DNA of 64,000 bases from Macrothele yani (lineage: Eukaryota; Arthropoda; Arachnida; Araneae; Macrothelidae). Both the position numbers and the translations under genes were made by a program. The stretch covers positions 17,967,515-18,031,514 of the forward strand of contig CM077007.1 in NCBI GenBank assembly GCA_039090855.1, in the 5' to 3' direction. Shown here one piece after another: positions 35,801 through 47,136 of this stretch. Position 1 is the stretch's first letter, and each line of letters opens with the position of its first letter. The notes below the pieces were generated by a model, which worked only from the letters and a program-made list of their open reading frames with translations, searched no databases and had not been told where the DNA came from.

Positions 35801-36228
35801 TGAAAAATATTTATAGCTATGTTCTTTTTGTTGATCTCAAAATATTCTCTACCAGAGTGGTAATATCTCTTCCCTTTTTCTGCCACAAAATATGAAAAAG
35901 TGTGATGGGTGTCAGTATAGAACATTTTTCACGAAATTTGGTCATGATAAAAATTAAATTGGATCCCTTCAAATTTCGCAGTTATGCATAAGCATGCAAG
36001 TTTTGAGACCACTTCATTTGCTGACCATGAGGCTCTCATGCTAATAATAATCAATGAAGAATCGGCCCACTGCCATCTTTGTAGCATAATGTCTATCACA
36101 AATTATTTATGAAGCAATTTTTCATATATCGTGAATAATTAGAATTTATAATGTTACCAAAAATGATCATAAGCTGGTTACAGTTTAATGTGTAGTGCAT
36201 TGTATGTAAGCAAGCAACTATCTGTATG
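32834..36228 (+). other. WDR61 intron, no further gene recognised
   Basis: AT-rich intron sequence. Frames at 33606-33893 (minus) and 34098-34200 (plus) have no recognisable domain. A 34-base unit (AAATGATGCTGTCTATGGAA start) is tandemly doubled at about 34297-34352. TA/GT microsatellite near 34563-34650. A poly-G run is at 35690-35705. Confidence 0.5.
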
Positions 36229-36436
36229 CAGGGGTTAATCTAGGTTTTTAAAGATCATACCCATGTTGTGAAATTCTGCCTATTTTTGTGAAATTTACCC
36301 TATTTTTGTGAAATTACATGGCTATTTTGTGAAATTTACCCTATTTTTGTGAAATTTGCATATTTTGGTATTTAGAGTGATTTTAATCCTCTATGATTAT
36401 TATTCTGACTAATTATCATTTTAGTTTTTCAGTTAT
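36229..36436. repeat. Transposon-like terminus with GTGAAATTT tandem repeats
   Basis: Begins CAGGGGTTAATCTAGG, similar to the inverted terminus at 47544-47559. It is followed by four imperfect tandem units around CTATTTTTGTGAAATT (about 36270-36365). Confidence 0.5.
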
Positions 36437-39196
36437 GGGTGATTCCATGCCAAATCAGCCAGTCACTCAACCTGACCATTTCAAATTTGAATGAAACCTT
36501 CAGGGATCATTCTCCCTAGTGGTATAAATGAGAATATATTTTTACATTTTTTTTTATCTCATTGGGTTTTCATGTAATTAATTTTTAAAATTTTGAAAAA
36601 TCTTCGTTTTTTGGCTTGCATAAACTTTTTCAATCTTGAATTTCTCAAGTTCTATAAGGCCTAGGAAGTTGTTTGACCCCTCATTTTAAAGAGAATTTCA
36701 TAAGTTTTAATTTGATATTCAACTTGACTATGCTTGGTGATAGTGTTTTTTAAACATTTTGAAAAAAATATATGTTTTTTGTAATGTAAGCTTTAAATCC
36801 TGAAACTTTTAGAGTGGGATCTCAATGGGATCAGGAGTTATGGTACCAATGGTATTGTTTTAAATACCAGTTAGAGCTGCATTGGTACCTTTAACTTTTG
36901 TAAGGTAAAATAAAAATAAAATACATTGGCTATAAGGTAACCAATTTACATGAGGGTCTATTACAGATAATGATTTACTAAACCTACAGACAAATTAGGG
37001 ATAGCATGTGAGTAAATAGTCTGCTAATCGCAGGTGTTCTGGCGCAAGCCTGTACGGACTTGTCTGATTCATGTTCTTGCAGGAGTGTGACTCATGGCCA
37101 CTCTAGCTCAACTTTTGCTTAGTTTCCTCTTAGATCTCAGTGAGTGAACAGTTAGTTGTTGGCAGTGTTACTTAAAGTGTTTCACATAAAAATATGATTT
37201 TTATAAGTTAATAGTTTTTTTCAGTGGAAATGAAATAAGTGTTATGTGTTTGTTAAGCAATAAGTTTAACCATTTTTGACATCTTTGTTTGGAACAACTA
37301 GGCCTCTCTCCAGTTCAAAAGTCCAGTCAGTTCTATTTTGTCTTAAAGGGCTATTATTATATAAGAAATTTGTTTTATTGTTTGAGACAATTTGACTTGT
37401 ACTATTATTTATAATTTTAACTCTACTCTATTATTAGGACTCTGTGATGATATGGGTGAACCTAGTATATCAAAGCATTTTTTGGTATATTATAACCCAT
37501 TTAAGAAACCTGGTCATAATTATTATAAGAAACAATTCAGATCTGTAAATGAAAATATTTTGAGACATAATGCCAATTTACATGAAGGTGGCAAGATATG
37601 TGATGGGTGTCATAAAGCTTTACTAAAACTTCCAGAGATTTTAACTGAGCAAGAAGGCTTGTATTCAGACAGCTCAGAATCACAAGACTATTTAAATGTT
37701 CCTGAAGTACCAGTTCAAATACATAAACAGAGAATCTGCCCCATAAACCCGAAAAGCTGAATTACTTTTCAGATGGAGCATCATCACAGTACAAAAACAA
37801 ATCAAACTTTCTCAATCTCTACCATCATGAGAAAGATTTTGCCATCAAGGCGAAATGGAACTTCTTTGCATCGTCACATAAAAAATGCATGTGATGGTGT
37901 CGGAGGAACTGTTAAACGATTAACGGCATTGGCCAGTCTACGAATGGTCTACAATGATCAAATTATGACCCCTCGCCAACTTTATGACTGGGCTAAAGAC
38001 AATATTGTCAACATCAGTTTTTTGTATTCTACTACAGATGAATATGAGGCAGAGGAAAAGACCTTGAAGAGTAGGTTTGAAGCAGCAACCACAATAAAGG
38101 GTACTCAACAATTTCACAGTTACAGTCCTGTGAATGAGACTAGAGTTTTAGTGAAAAGCTACTCATTTTCAGAGGAATCAAGTGTAGAAATAGTTTCAGC
38201 TGCTGACACTGATGGATGATCTGGACATTAATGACATTGTTGGCTTTGTTACATGCCAATACTCAGACAAGTGGTGGTTAGGTTGTGTGTTAGGAATAAA
38301 AGGAGATGAAGTAAAAATAAGTTTTTTGGAACCACATGGCCCTTCTCCATCCTTCAAATACCCACAATTTACTGACATACTAGTTGTGCATAAAATTGAT
38401 GTTTTAACAAAAGTTGATCCTACAACAGCTACAGTGTATTGACTTACAGACTCAGAAACCAAAAAGGCAAACAAGAAATTATATGTTAAATTAAAGAAGA
38501 ACTAAGAGGTTGCTATTTTGGCATAACTGCAACTCTGAGTGCTAACTAAAAAAAACTTTTATTAATTTTACCAGGTAAAACTTTTAGCTTGTTAGGACTA
38601 TCCTTCCCTTGTTTTATGTTTGACTATGTATTAATATGATGTATTATGTAGATTTTAAAACTCAGTGTCTGTTATCATGTAAACACACTAAAACAAGAAT
38701 TATAATCCATTATTACTTGTGCAGTAACTTTAAGTTTTTTGCCATAGCTCCTGATCCCATTGAGATCCCACTCTAAAAGTTTCAGGATTTAAAGCTTATA
38801 ATATTACAAAAAACATATTTTTTTTCAAAAAATTTTAAAAACACTATCTTAGAAAAAATTTTTTTTTTTAAATTAAAAAAGCATTTTCACTAAGCATAGT
38901 CAAGTTGCACATCAAATTAAAACTTATGAAATTATCTTTAAAATGAGGGGTCAAACAACTCTCTAGGCCTTATAGAACTTGAGAAATTCAAGATTAAAAA
39001 AGTTTATGCAAGCCAAAAAACGACAATTTTTCAAAATTTTGAAAATTAATTACATGAAAACCCAATGAGATAAAAAAATTTAAAAATATATTCTCTTTAT
39101 ATCATTAGGGAGAATGATCCCTGAAAGTTTCATTAAAATCTGAGATGGTCAGGTTGAATATTGAAATTTTTTGGTTGATTTGGCATGGAATGACCC
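36437..39196 (+). mobile_element. Long-TIR DNA transposon, copy 2 (possible Kolobok-like)
   Basis: Inverted arms of about 430 bp lie at 36437-36870 and 38745-39196. They pair almost throughout, e.g. GGATCTCAATGGGATCAGGA at 36821-36840 with TCCTGATCCCATTGAGATCC near 38748. Both ends are GGGT(G/C)ATTCCATGCC, and a 4-bp duplication TTAT flanks the element (36433-36436, 39197-39200). A 1.9-kb core carries the conserved protein in three pieces. TTAA-like four-base targets and GGG termini recall Kolobok; this placement is inference. Inside the first visible WDR61 intron. Confidence 0.8.
37392..38505 (+). pseudogene. Conserved uncharacterised protein of the long-TIR element, copy 2
   Basis: Coding blocks in order: NPFKKPGHNYYKKQFRS and GGKICDGCHKALLKLP with a Cys-X2-Cys pair (frame 37392-37760); then in another frame from about 37751, NYFSDGASSQYKNKSNFLNL and KWNFFASSH, where the Asp at 37772-37774 sits in an RNase H-like context; then, after a frame change in an A run near 37885, ACDGVGGTVKRLTALASLR and LYDWAKDNIVNISF (to 38219). 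A final block (38212-38442) has WWLGCVLGIKGDEVKISFLE and PHGPSPSF. A stop at 38440 precedes a short tail to 38505. The same blocks occur in copy 1. It may be the C-terminal part of a transposase or an accessory protein. A full catalytic triad was not identified. Confidence 0.7.
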
Positions 39197-39639
39197 TTAT
39201 TTTTTATTTATTTTAATTTATTCTTTATGTATTGCTAATCGTGGTTCACATTTTCTGATTTGCAGCAAGTTTCCTGTTTTGATGAATGTGTATGCAGAGT
39301 TGTTTTTTTTTATACAACTCTGTGATTATGCTCCAGTTGAGATCTGGGAAAATAATAATAGTAATAATAATAACACTCCAGGTTGTATTAAATCAGGAAA
39401 GTCATCAAAGGTCAAAATTTTTAAATGCTGGAGGAAAAGAAATAACTAAAATAACATTTAAAAAAAAAGTTGCTCATATGTCACAACCCAAATCCCTCAT
39501 AAAGCGAAATGTCAGCACCTCTCCCATCATGCTTCTTTTCCTCATATATAAATATGTTTTCCAGAATCCCAGCCAGTATGGCAAAGATTAATCGGAGTAG
39601 AGATGGGCAAAAAATACAGGTGTGTTTTTGAGCATTGAT

Positions 39640-40095
39640 GATTTTGCTAGTGATAATCGATGTTTGAAACTGCAAAAGAATATTTTCTATGTGAAGTAAA
39701 TGGAATTCTCATAGCTGCATTCTTTTAAAGAGGAAGGGAAAATAATCTTATGTCATGAATTAGCAATTTTTTCACCATTTTGTTCGATGTTTCATTACTG
39801 AAAATCAAGTTCTTTTCCTCGATGTTACAGAAACCGATAAGATCCCTCCCCTCCATAAAACAAAATCGAGGTTTCATGACCGAGGTTTGAAACTGCAAAA
39901 GTGTAATCCACCCAAAAAATTTTCTGCGATGAGTAAATGAATTTATCTTTTTGTATTCTTATAAAGAGAATATCACCTTTCTATGTTGCAAATTAGCAAT
40001 TTTTTCGCTGGTTTTTTTTTTTTTTCAATGTTTTGTCGTCGAAAATTGAGTTCTTATCCTCAGTGTTACGGGAGCCAATACATCAAGGTTTGTGA
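39640..40095. repeat. Two tandem units of about 225 bp
   Basis: Both units contain GGTTTGAAACTGCAAAAG-like sequence (39661, 39884), TTAGCAATTTTTTC (39762, 39986) and TCGATGTTACAG or TCAGTGTTACGG at the end. They are diverged and the start of a third may follow. Not coding. Confidence 0.75.
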
Positions 40096-40853
40096 TACAT
40101 CAAACGTTTTAACAAATATTATGGTTACTTGATGTTGAATTAGTGAGGTATCACCGATATATTGAACGGCGATTTATTCATCAATGTGCCCATAACTTTG
40201 CTGCAGATAGGAAAGATGCAACTTCTTTGGCTCTTTAGCAAAACATTGAGGTTTTCGCCTATACATAGAAAATTTCCACCCATACTATGGATGCATGAAT
40301 GTTTCGGAAATGAGTATCCTCTGATGTGCTCATCCCCACTCTGAGTTAGACCTGGAAAATGCATGTGTAGCGCTGCCACTTGGTTACTTTTTCAACTAAA
40401 AGTCACCTTTTTTTTAGTCACTATTTGGTAACCTTTTTAATTCAAAGTTACTTTACTTTTTTAGGAATAAACAGCAAGAAACAGTAACTACAATGTAATG
40501 TGTGAGTACCTAGAGCAATCACCTGTTTACCTAAGGTCATCATTTTTATGCTAATTGAAATAAATTATAGGCCTTATTTAAATTTCACTGATCGAACTCT
40601 GATGATGAGAATAAACAAATATATCTATCCTTAAGGATATATTATCTGAAGAGTTATGTCATTTTGTTTTATCTGAAGAGTTAAACTTACCAACTAAACA
40701 GAAAGACGTAAAAGTTAATTACATGCTGAATTCAACTGTTAGTGTTTTTCTGTTCTTTCTCTTGTATTAAAAAAAAAAAAGAGCCTGAGTATAGAGATAC
40801 TGAGGCTTTTTTTTTTTTTTTGTTTTAGATTGATTCTGAATACAGAAAATAAC

Positions 40854-42208
40854 ATGGGAAAGTGCAAGTATCAGATTTCATGGCTATCACAAAAACAGAT
40901 TGACTTGGTGTTAAAATATCTGAGTTTAAGGTTAAAAAAGGGAAACTCTGAAGATCAAGGATATTGTGTTGTTTGTGAGTGCAACTTTACAGTGACTAAA
41001 GGGTTGCAGTCTGTGACTCAGCACGCACAGTCTGTGAAACATAAAAATAATGTTTCAACAAAGATGTCTCCTCTTCAACTGCATTTATGAGCAAGAATTG
41101 GACCACCCGCAGCTCCAATATGTGATAACCATCAATCTGGATCATCCTTATCTGTATCAGAGCCAGTCAGTACTATACTACAGGTGCAGTGCTTTTATAC
41201 AGTTCAAAAGACATAATTTGGGCACTGAAAACTGTTGTTAGCAATTACTCTGCTGCTTCATGCAATGGAATAAGTGATATATTTCAGTCCATGTTTCCAC
41301 AGTGTGTACCTGATGGGTTTTCGTTGTCGAAAACTAAAGTGAGTTATCTTATTACGGAAGCATTAGGTCCTTATTTTCATAACCAAATGATCAAAGATGC
41401 TCAGGGTTCATATTACAGTATTCAGTTTGATGAGACAACAAATGCAGAAAATGAAAAAGAACTTCAAATATTAATAAGATATTGGTCAAAAAATAAGGGG
41501 AAAATACAGGTTATGCACCTTGAATCTTTCTTCTTAGGTCATGCGACTGCAGAAAAACTATCAAAGCATATATTGCTGGCCTTAAAAAAATCAGATTTGT
41601 CCTTAAATTACATGTTCTTGTTAGGAAGTGATGGACCCAACGTCAATATAAAAGTGCACAGACTAGTTAATGAAGAAGTGTTGTCTGTTAGAGGTAGTGG
41701 CCTCATTAACATTGGCACATGCAACATACATGTGGTTCATAATGCTTTCTTGAAGGGTCTTAATGAATCAGGAGAGAAATGTTCAGACATTGCTATTACA
41801 GTTTTTCACTTCTTTGATGGTTTTCCAAGTAGATGGGAAGATTACACCAAAGTACAGCAAGAAATGAATGTGCCAAGGAAGAAATTATTGAAGCATGTGC
41901 CATCAAGGTGGCTGACCTTGAGAGATTCTTGTGAATGCCTGCTTGAACAAAGTCCTGCTGTAGAAAAATATTTCTTGAATTTTATCCCTAAAAAATGTGC
42001 AGCCTTAATGTCAACTAGAAAGTTCAAAGTTATCAGCTCATTCGTGAAAAACCTAACATACAAAGCCGAAATGACTTTTGTCGTGTCAAGTGCAGATTTC
42101 TTTACAGGATTCACTAAGAGGTTTCAAATGCAAGAACCGCTCATCCATATTTTGTATGATGAACTGAAAATACTTTCTATTCATGTGTTATTCTTAAGGA
42201 AAATCTAA
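40854..42208 (+). pseudogene. hAT transposase relict (ZBED/SCAND3-like)
   Basis: Starts with MGKCKYQISWLSQKQIDL and a BED-type zinc finger (CVVCECNFTVTKG then H-x-H: QHAQSVKHKN). A stop at 41088 and a frame change near 41180 precede a 339-codon open stretch (41189-42208). That stretch has SYLITEALGPYFHNQMIKD, YYSIQFDETTN with the first catalytic Asp, GSDGPNVNIKVHRLVNE with the second, and GTCNIHVVHNAF, all typical of ZBED5/SCAND3-like hAT transposases. The C-terminal dimerisation domain is missing because the frame ends early. Broken, but among the best preserved genes here. Confidence 0.87.
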
Positions 42209-42359
42209 AGTATAACAAAGCGGAACTTATGCAAAATAATTTACTTAATTATTACCAACTTTTTCCATAAGTAATAAATAATTTTAGTGTTTTTTTTTAT
42301 AAACAAACTACATTTGTCACATGTTTGCTCCATATTTTTATAATTAAATTATTTTCCTA

Positions 42360-42455
42360 TTCATGTATAAGTATATAAAAGTAGTTTAAAAAATAAAATA
42401 GAAATTATTCATGTATAAGTATGTAAAGTAGTTTAAAAAATCAAATAGAAATAAA
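42360..42455. repeat. Tandem 47-bp duplication at the LINE 5' junction
   Basis: TTCATGTATAAGTAT(A)GTA followed by AAGTAGTTTAAAAAAT is present twice in tandem right before the inserted RTE-like LINE. It might be a long target-site duplication or a slippage product of insertion. Confidence 0.8.
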
Positions 42456-42840
42456 GTGGGTGGATCAGATGGCTATAAGGGGGATGAGGAGGCCATTAAT
42501 AATAATACAATGTAAGGTCAGGTGATGCGCAACATCACAGCCTCTCCTTGACAAATGTCAACCCCGCCTTCTTGTGGTGCATCGTGTTCCCACTAAAGGG
42601 GCTCTGACGCCACCAATAGCGGTATAACTATACCATCGGAATTAGAGGAAATGCTATCCCACACTCACCAACCCGCTTGGCCAGCATGGTGAGTTATGGC
42701 CAAACCCCTCCAAAATGACTCCACAACTTAAATCTTGGCCCTCAGTCTCTGGCAGCTGGAATGTACCTGGCCAAGGCAGTGACATGAAGACAGAGAGTGC
42801 TAAGAATCACCGGAGGACCGGACTAGGCTGCCATTTGATG

Positions 42841-44123
42841 CTGACCTTGGCTACTTACAATGGACGCTCCCTATCTTCTGATTCAAGACTTCTTGAATTG
42901 GAAGAGGAACTACAAAGGATCAAGTGGGACATCATCGGGCTAAGTGAGGTAAGGAGAAAGGGTGAAGATCTCATTGAACTGAAAAGTGGACATCTCTTCT
43001 ACTATCGTGGGACAGATACTGGCAGAACTAGTGGTGTTGGATTTATAATAAACAAGAAACTGAAGGATAAAGTTGTAGAAGTTGAAAGTTCCTCTGACAG
43101 AGCTGCACGACTCGTTATCCAACTCTCAAGAAGATACCAGGCTCAGATTATTCAAACTTATTCACCCACCACAAGTCATCCTGAAGAAGAAATTGAAGAA
43201 TTTTATGAAGAAATTCGTCAGCTAAATAATAAAGGCAAGCAGCACTTGAAGATAATTATGGGAAATTTCAATGCAAAAATAGGGCAACAGCAACAGAATG
43301 AAACTTCAGTAGGTAAATTTTGTCATGGCAATAGAAACCAGCGTGGAAATACTCTCATAAAGTTTGCAGAGGCAGAAGGGTTTTTCATCATGAACTTCTT
43401 TTTCAAGAAAAAGCCACACAGGAAATGGACGTAGAGACATCCAAATGGGACGACAAGTGAAATTGATTTTATTATGTGTAACAAGAAATTTGTCATGGAA
43501 GACTGCAGTGTGCTAAACAAGTTCAACACAGGTAGTGACCATAAAATGGTAATATGCACCTCAATGCTAAACTCGAGCATGGCAAGCTCATGAAACAAAC
43601 AAAGTGTATTGACACTACCAACTTTAAAAAAAGAATCATAATACCTTCAAATTGGAACTGAGGAACAGATTCTCTGCTCTAGAAGGTTTAACATCAGAAG
43701 AAGTGGACATCTCTGAAGTTAACAGAAAAGTAACCAAAGCTCTTATGGAAACAGCAACAAGATTAGCTGGGTCTAAGAACAAGTTGCATGTGAACAAATT
43801 ATCAGAAAAAACCAAAATGTTGATACAAAAAAGAAGAGAGATGAGGACAACTAAAGAAGATGTGACTTCCAAAGTGGAATATATAGAGCTATGCAAGACA
43901 GTACGAAAAAGTATCACTGAAGACGTAAGGAAATTCAACTGTGAACTAGTGAGGGAAGCAATTGAAAACAACCAAAGCCTAAAGATAGCAAAGGAACATC
44001 TCAGTAAGGGAAGAAAACAGATTATGGCACTGAGAAAAGAAGACGGTTCTGTAACAAGAAATAGAGGGAAAATTTTGACAAGAGTGAAAGATTTCTACTC
44101 CAAATTATATGAAAGGGGTGATA
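42841..44123 (+). pseudogene. RTE-like endonuclease and linker, 5' part
   Basis: Endonuclease motifs appear in order: LATYNGRSL (usually NVRSL), WDIIGLSEVRRKGE with the catalytic Glu, HLFYYRGTDTGRTSGVGFII, IQTYSPTTSH, KIIMGNFNAKIG (Asp replaced by Asn in the usual GDFNA motif) and GNTLIKFAEAEGFFIMN. After a TAG at about 43432 the end is still readable (RHPNGTTSEIDFIM, GSDHKMV). The linker (43652-44123) reads through to FYSKLYERGDT, where the mariner cuts in. The EN motif change and stop make this copy defective. Confidence 0.83.
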
Positions 44124-45448
44124 CAAGGAGTGTTCAAATGAAAAGGTACGAAACGACACTGTGGGTATAAATGAAGACTTTATTCAAAGTATACACCATA
44201 GGCCGTAGCACAACGATCCCATTGATTAACGAGCCGAAGGATTCTTTGTTCCCAGAATTCCTGTGGCCGTGACGAGACCCAGTCCTGCACAGCGTCCTTG
44301 AGTTCGTCGTCCGAGTGGAAGCGCTTCCCTTTCAGATGTTTTTTCAGGGGACCAAACACATGGAAATCGCAAAGCAACATGTCCGGGCTGTAGGGCGGAT
44401 GGTCAAGCTGCTCCCACTGGAACTTGGCCAGTTCCGCGTGTGTGACCCTGGAGACGTGTGGACGCGCGTTATCGTGGAGCAGAACCACACCCTCCGTGAG
44501 CAGCCCCGGTCTTTTGTTCTTGATGGACCTGCGTAGGCTTCGGAGTGTCTCACAGTACACATCGGAGTTAATGGTTCGTCTGTGCTGGAGGAATTCAACA
44601 AGTAGTAGACCTTGGACGTCGAAAAAGACGGTGAGCAACACCTTGCCTGCTGACGCCACGGCTTTGAACTTTTTAGGGGGAGGTGACGACGCATGCTTCC
44701 ACTGCATGCTGTCCCGCTTTGTCTCTGGCTCATAGTGATGGCACCAGCTCTCATCACCTGTGACGATCCGCTCCAAGAAAGCTGGGTCTTCGTGATACCG
44801 AAACAGATGTTGAAGTGCTAGCCCCATACGCAGTTCCTTTTGCTGGTCGGTGAGCTGCTTCTTAACCCACTGCGCGCACACCTTCCGATAACGCAACCTG
44901 TCGTGAACAATTGTCCACACTGTTCCAACGCTGACATCCACCTCCACCGCCAACATTCGCAATGTGACACGCCGTTCACCTCTCACTAGGTCGTCCACCT
45001 TGTCGACGAGATCGGCCGTGATGACTGTGTTTGCCTGGCCTGGTCTCGGGTCATCAACCAAACTCTCACGGCCTGCACGAAAACGGGCACTCCATTTTCT
45101 TACTGACTTGTGGGACACACAGTCTTCCCCATATACGGTCACCATCCGGCAATGAATGGCGGCCGGTTTAACACCTTCCGCTGTCAGAAATCAGATAACG
45201 CCTCGCTGCTCCTCAATCGTCGAATTTTGCAATGTGAACGCCATCCTGTCCTCACACGCACTGCCGTGTCAATTGGACGGCGCTCTTTATAAGAGTCTCT
45301 GCTCTCTCCCGCGCATGCTCCGATGCACGCCGGCGACTCCAATCGCATCCCTAGATGTGTCGCTACGTTCTCCCATAGCGGCATAGGCAAATATGTTAAC
45401 GGTTACGTTCTTATGAGATTTCGTACCTTTTCATTTGAACACTCCTAG
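44124..45448 (-). mobile_element. mariner element nested in the RTE-like LINE
   Basis: A 1325-bp element with TA duplicated at 44122-44123 and 45449-45450. TIRs read C(A/T)AGGAGTGTTCAAATG and onward to AAAAGGTACGAAA, nearly identical at both ends. Removing the element rejoins the LINE reading frame exactly. GC content is well above the surrounding DNA. Confidence 0.93.
44180..45244 (-). pseudogene. Near-intact mariner transposase with one stop
   Basis: A full-length transposase of 354 codons from the ATG at 45244 to TGA at 44180-44182. A single in-frame TGA at 45191-45193, where an Arg codon (CGA) is expected, breaks it. An internal ATG at 45145 leaves 321 open codons. The N-terminus carries the paired helix-turn-helix (CVSHKSVRKWSARFRAGRE; VTLRMLAVEVDVSVGTVWTI). 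The catalytic triad is complete: TGDESW, LLHDNARPHV and YSPDMLLCDFHVFGPLK (DD34D). The C-terminal LVNQWDRCATAYGVYFE is intact. This is the youngest looking transposase in the window. Confidence 0.93.
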
Positions 45449-45450
45449 TA

Positions 45451-46977
45451 CATGTACTCCAGACATCATGAAAGGTACCAGTACCAGAGTTCTTCCAGTC
45501 CTCCCAGCAGAAGTTGCACATGTAATCAAGAACATGAAGTGGGGAAAAGTTCCTGGAGAAGATGGAATTACTGTAGACACCATACAAGAAGCAAGTGGAG
45601 AAATTAAAACAGTACTCGCCCAAGTTATCACTCCATGCCTTAATGAAGAGAAGATTCCTGAGGATTGGAACAATGCCACAATGATCCTGCTACATAAAAA
45701 AGGTGACATTGAATATCTCAGGAACTACAGACCTATCAGCCTCCTATCAGTGGTTTATAAAATCTTCACTAAAGTTCTTTCACACCGCTTGAAGGTAACA
45801 TTGGACATGGCTCAACCGGGAGAACAAGCTGGATTCAGGAGTGGCCACAGCACTATATATCATATCCACATACTGAGAGAACTAATTGAAAGAGCGAGGG
45901 CCATTGTGCATGGCTTTTATCGATTATGAAAAGGCCTTTGATTCAGTGAAACCATCAGCAGTTACAATGGCTTTGAAATCCTGTGGTGTTGAAGATGCAT
46001 ACATTAATATTATTAATAACATCTATGAAAATGCAAGTGCAAAGATTCGGCTGTTTGAGAATACAGCACACATAAAAAATTGGAAAGGGAGTGAGACAAG
46101 GTGACACCATATCTCCCAAGCTCTTTAATGCCACATTTGAAAGCGTCTTTCAATCACTGAACTGGGAAAACAAAGGGGTAAAGATTAATGGAGATTATCT
46201 AACTCACCTTCGTTTTGCTGATGATGTAGTCATTTTTGCAACTACCCCATCAGAGCTGCAGAGTATGATCCAGGAACTTGCTGATAAGAGTAAAGAAGTG
46301 GGATTAAAAATGAACTTTCAGAAAACAAAAGTGATGTACAATGCTTTTACAGGAATGAAGATTTATCAGTTGTTGGAGAAAAGCTGGAGATAACAGATGC
46401 ATACATGTATCTTGGACAGCAGATATCAAGTGAGGGTCACATTGATGAAGAAATTAATCGGCGTACAAAACTTGCCTGGAGAGCTTTTGGAAGAAACAGC
46501 ATAATTTTGAAGAGCAATATGCCATTATGTCTTAAAAGAAAAGTGTTTGATCAATGCATCCTTCCAGTGCTTACATATGGTGCAGAGATATGGACCTTAA
46601 CTAAAAGAGACATACAAAGGCTGCAGACAACTGAAAGAAGCATGGAGAGGTGCATGCTTGGTGTAACCAGGAGAGATAAGAAGAGGAACTCGTGGATCAG
46701 GAAAATGACAAGAGTGGAAGACATCATGATCAGAGTAAAATCCCTGAAATGGCGATGGGCTGGACATACTGCCAGATGGACAGACCATCGATGGACGGTC
46801 GAAATTTTAGATTGGATTCCAAGGGACAGGAAAAGACCCAGAAAAAGACCACATGGAAGATGGGTGGATGAAATTCGAAGGTATGCGGGAGTAACATGGA
46901 GGAGACTGGCACAAGACAGACCGTTGTGGAAGAGGCTTGGAGAGACCTTCGTCCAGCAGTGGATTGATAATGGTTGA
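45451..46977 (+). pseudogene. RTE-like reverse transcriptase, 3' part
   Basis: Continues the LINE after the mariner. RT blocks are WGKVPGEDGITVDTIQ, IPEDWNNATMILLHKKGD, NYRPISLLSVVYKIF, GEQAGFRSGHST, then after a frame change FIDYEKAFDSV (catalytic Asp), GDTISPKLF, RFADDVVIFA (catalytic ADD) and LKMNFQKTKVM. The C-terminal part (46405-46977) has YLGQQISSEGHIDEEINRR, PVLTYGAEIWTL and the basic GRWVDEIRRYAG. Frame changes near 45900, 46100 and 46390 make it inactive, but all catalytic residues are present. Confidence 0.9.
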
Positions 46978-47136
46978 CGATGATGATGATGATATATATA
47001 CACACACTTTTGGGGTCCTTTTTGTGAAATAGAATAGGTTACTTTTGGTTACTGTTTGCGCAATAGATAGGTTACTTTTTAAATAATTTTGGTTCCTTTT
47101 TCACGTTTTTTTACTGCTTGAACTGAGTGGCAGCCC

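Larger units (their letters stand above)
42456..46995 (+). mobile_element. RTE-like LINE nested in the hAT element
   Basis: The most complete non-LTR element in the window. It has a 5' leader, apurinic endonuclease, linker, reverse transcriptase and C-terminal domain, and ends in GATGATGATGATGATATA, the short tandem tail typical of RTE elements. It is split by a mariner at 44124-45448. It is different from the LINE family of copies A-G. Confidence 0.85.
40368..47136 (+). mobile_element. hAT element, host of a nested LINE and mariner
   Basis: A perfect 8-bp duplication TGCATGTG is present at 40360-40367 and 47137-47144. The ends pair as TAGCGCTGCCACTTGGTTAC and the complement of GGGCTGCCACTCAGTTC. 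A hAT transposase relict lies near the left end. Without the inserted LINE the element would be about 2.2 kb. The whole nest lies in a WDR61 intron. Confidence 0.82.

Noticed and set aside
36270..36365. CRISPR-like array of GTGAAATTT repeats
   Set aside because: Repeats are short, irregular and AT-rich with no uniform spacers; the genome is animal.
44315..44757. Plus-strand and extra minus-strand frames in the mariner
   Set aside because: Shadows of the transposase frame 44180-45244, without their own motifs.
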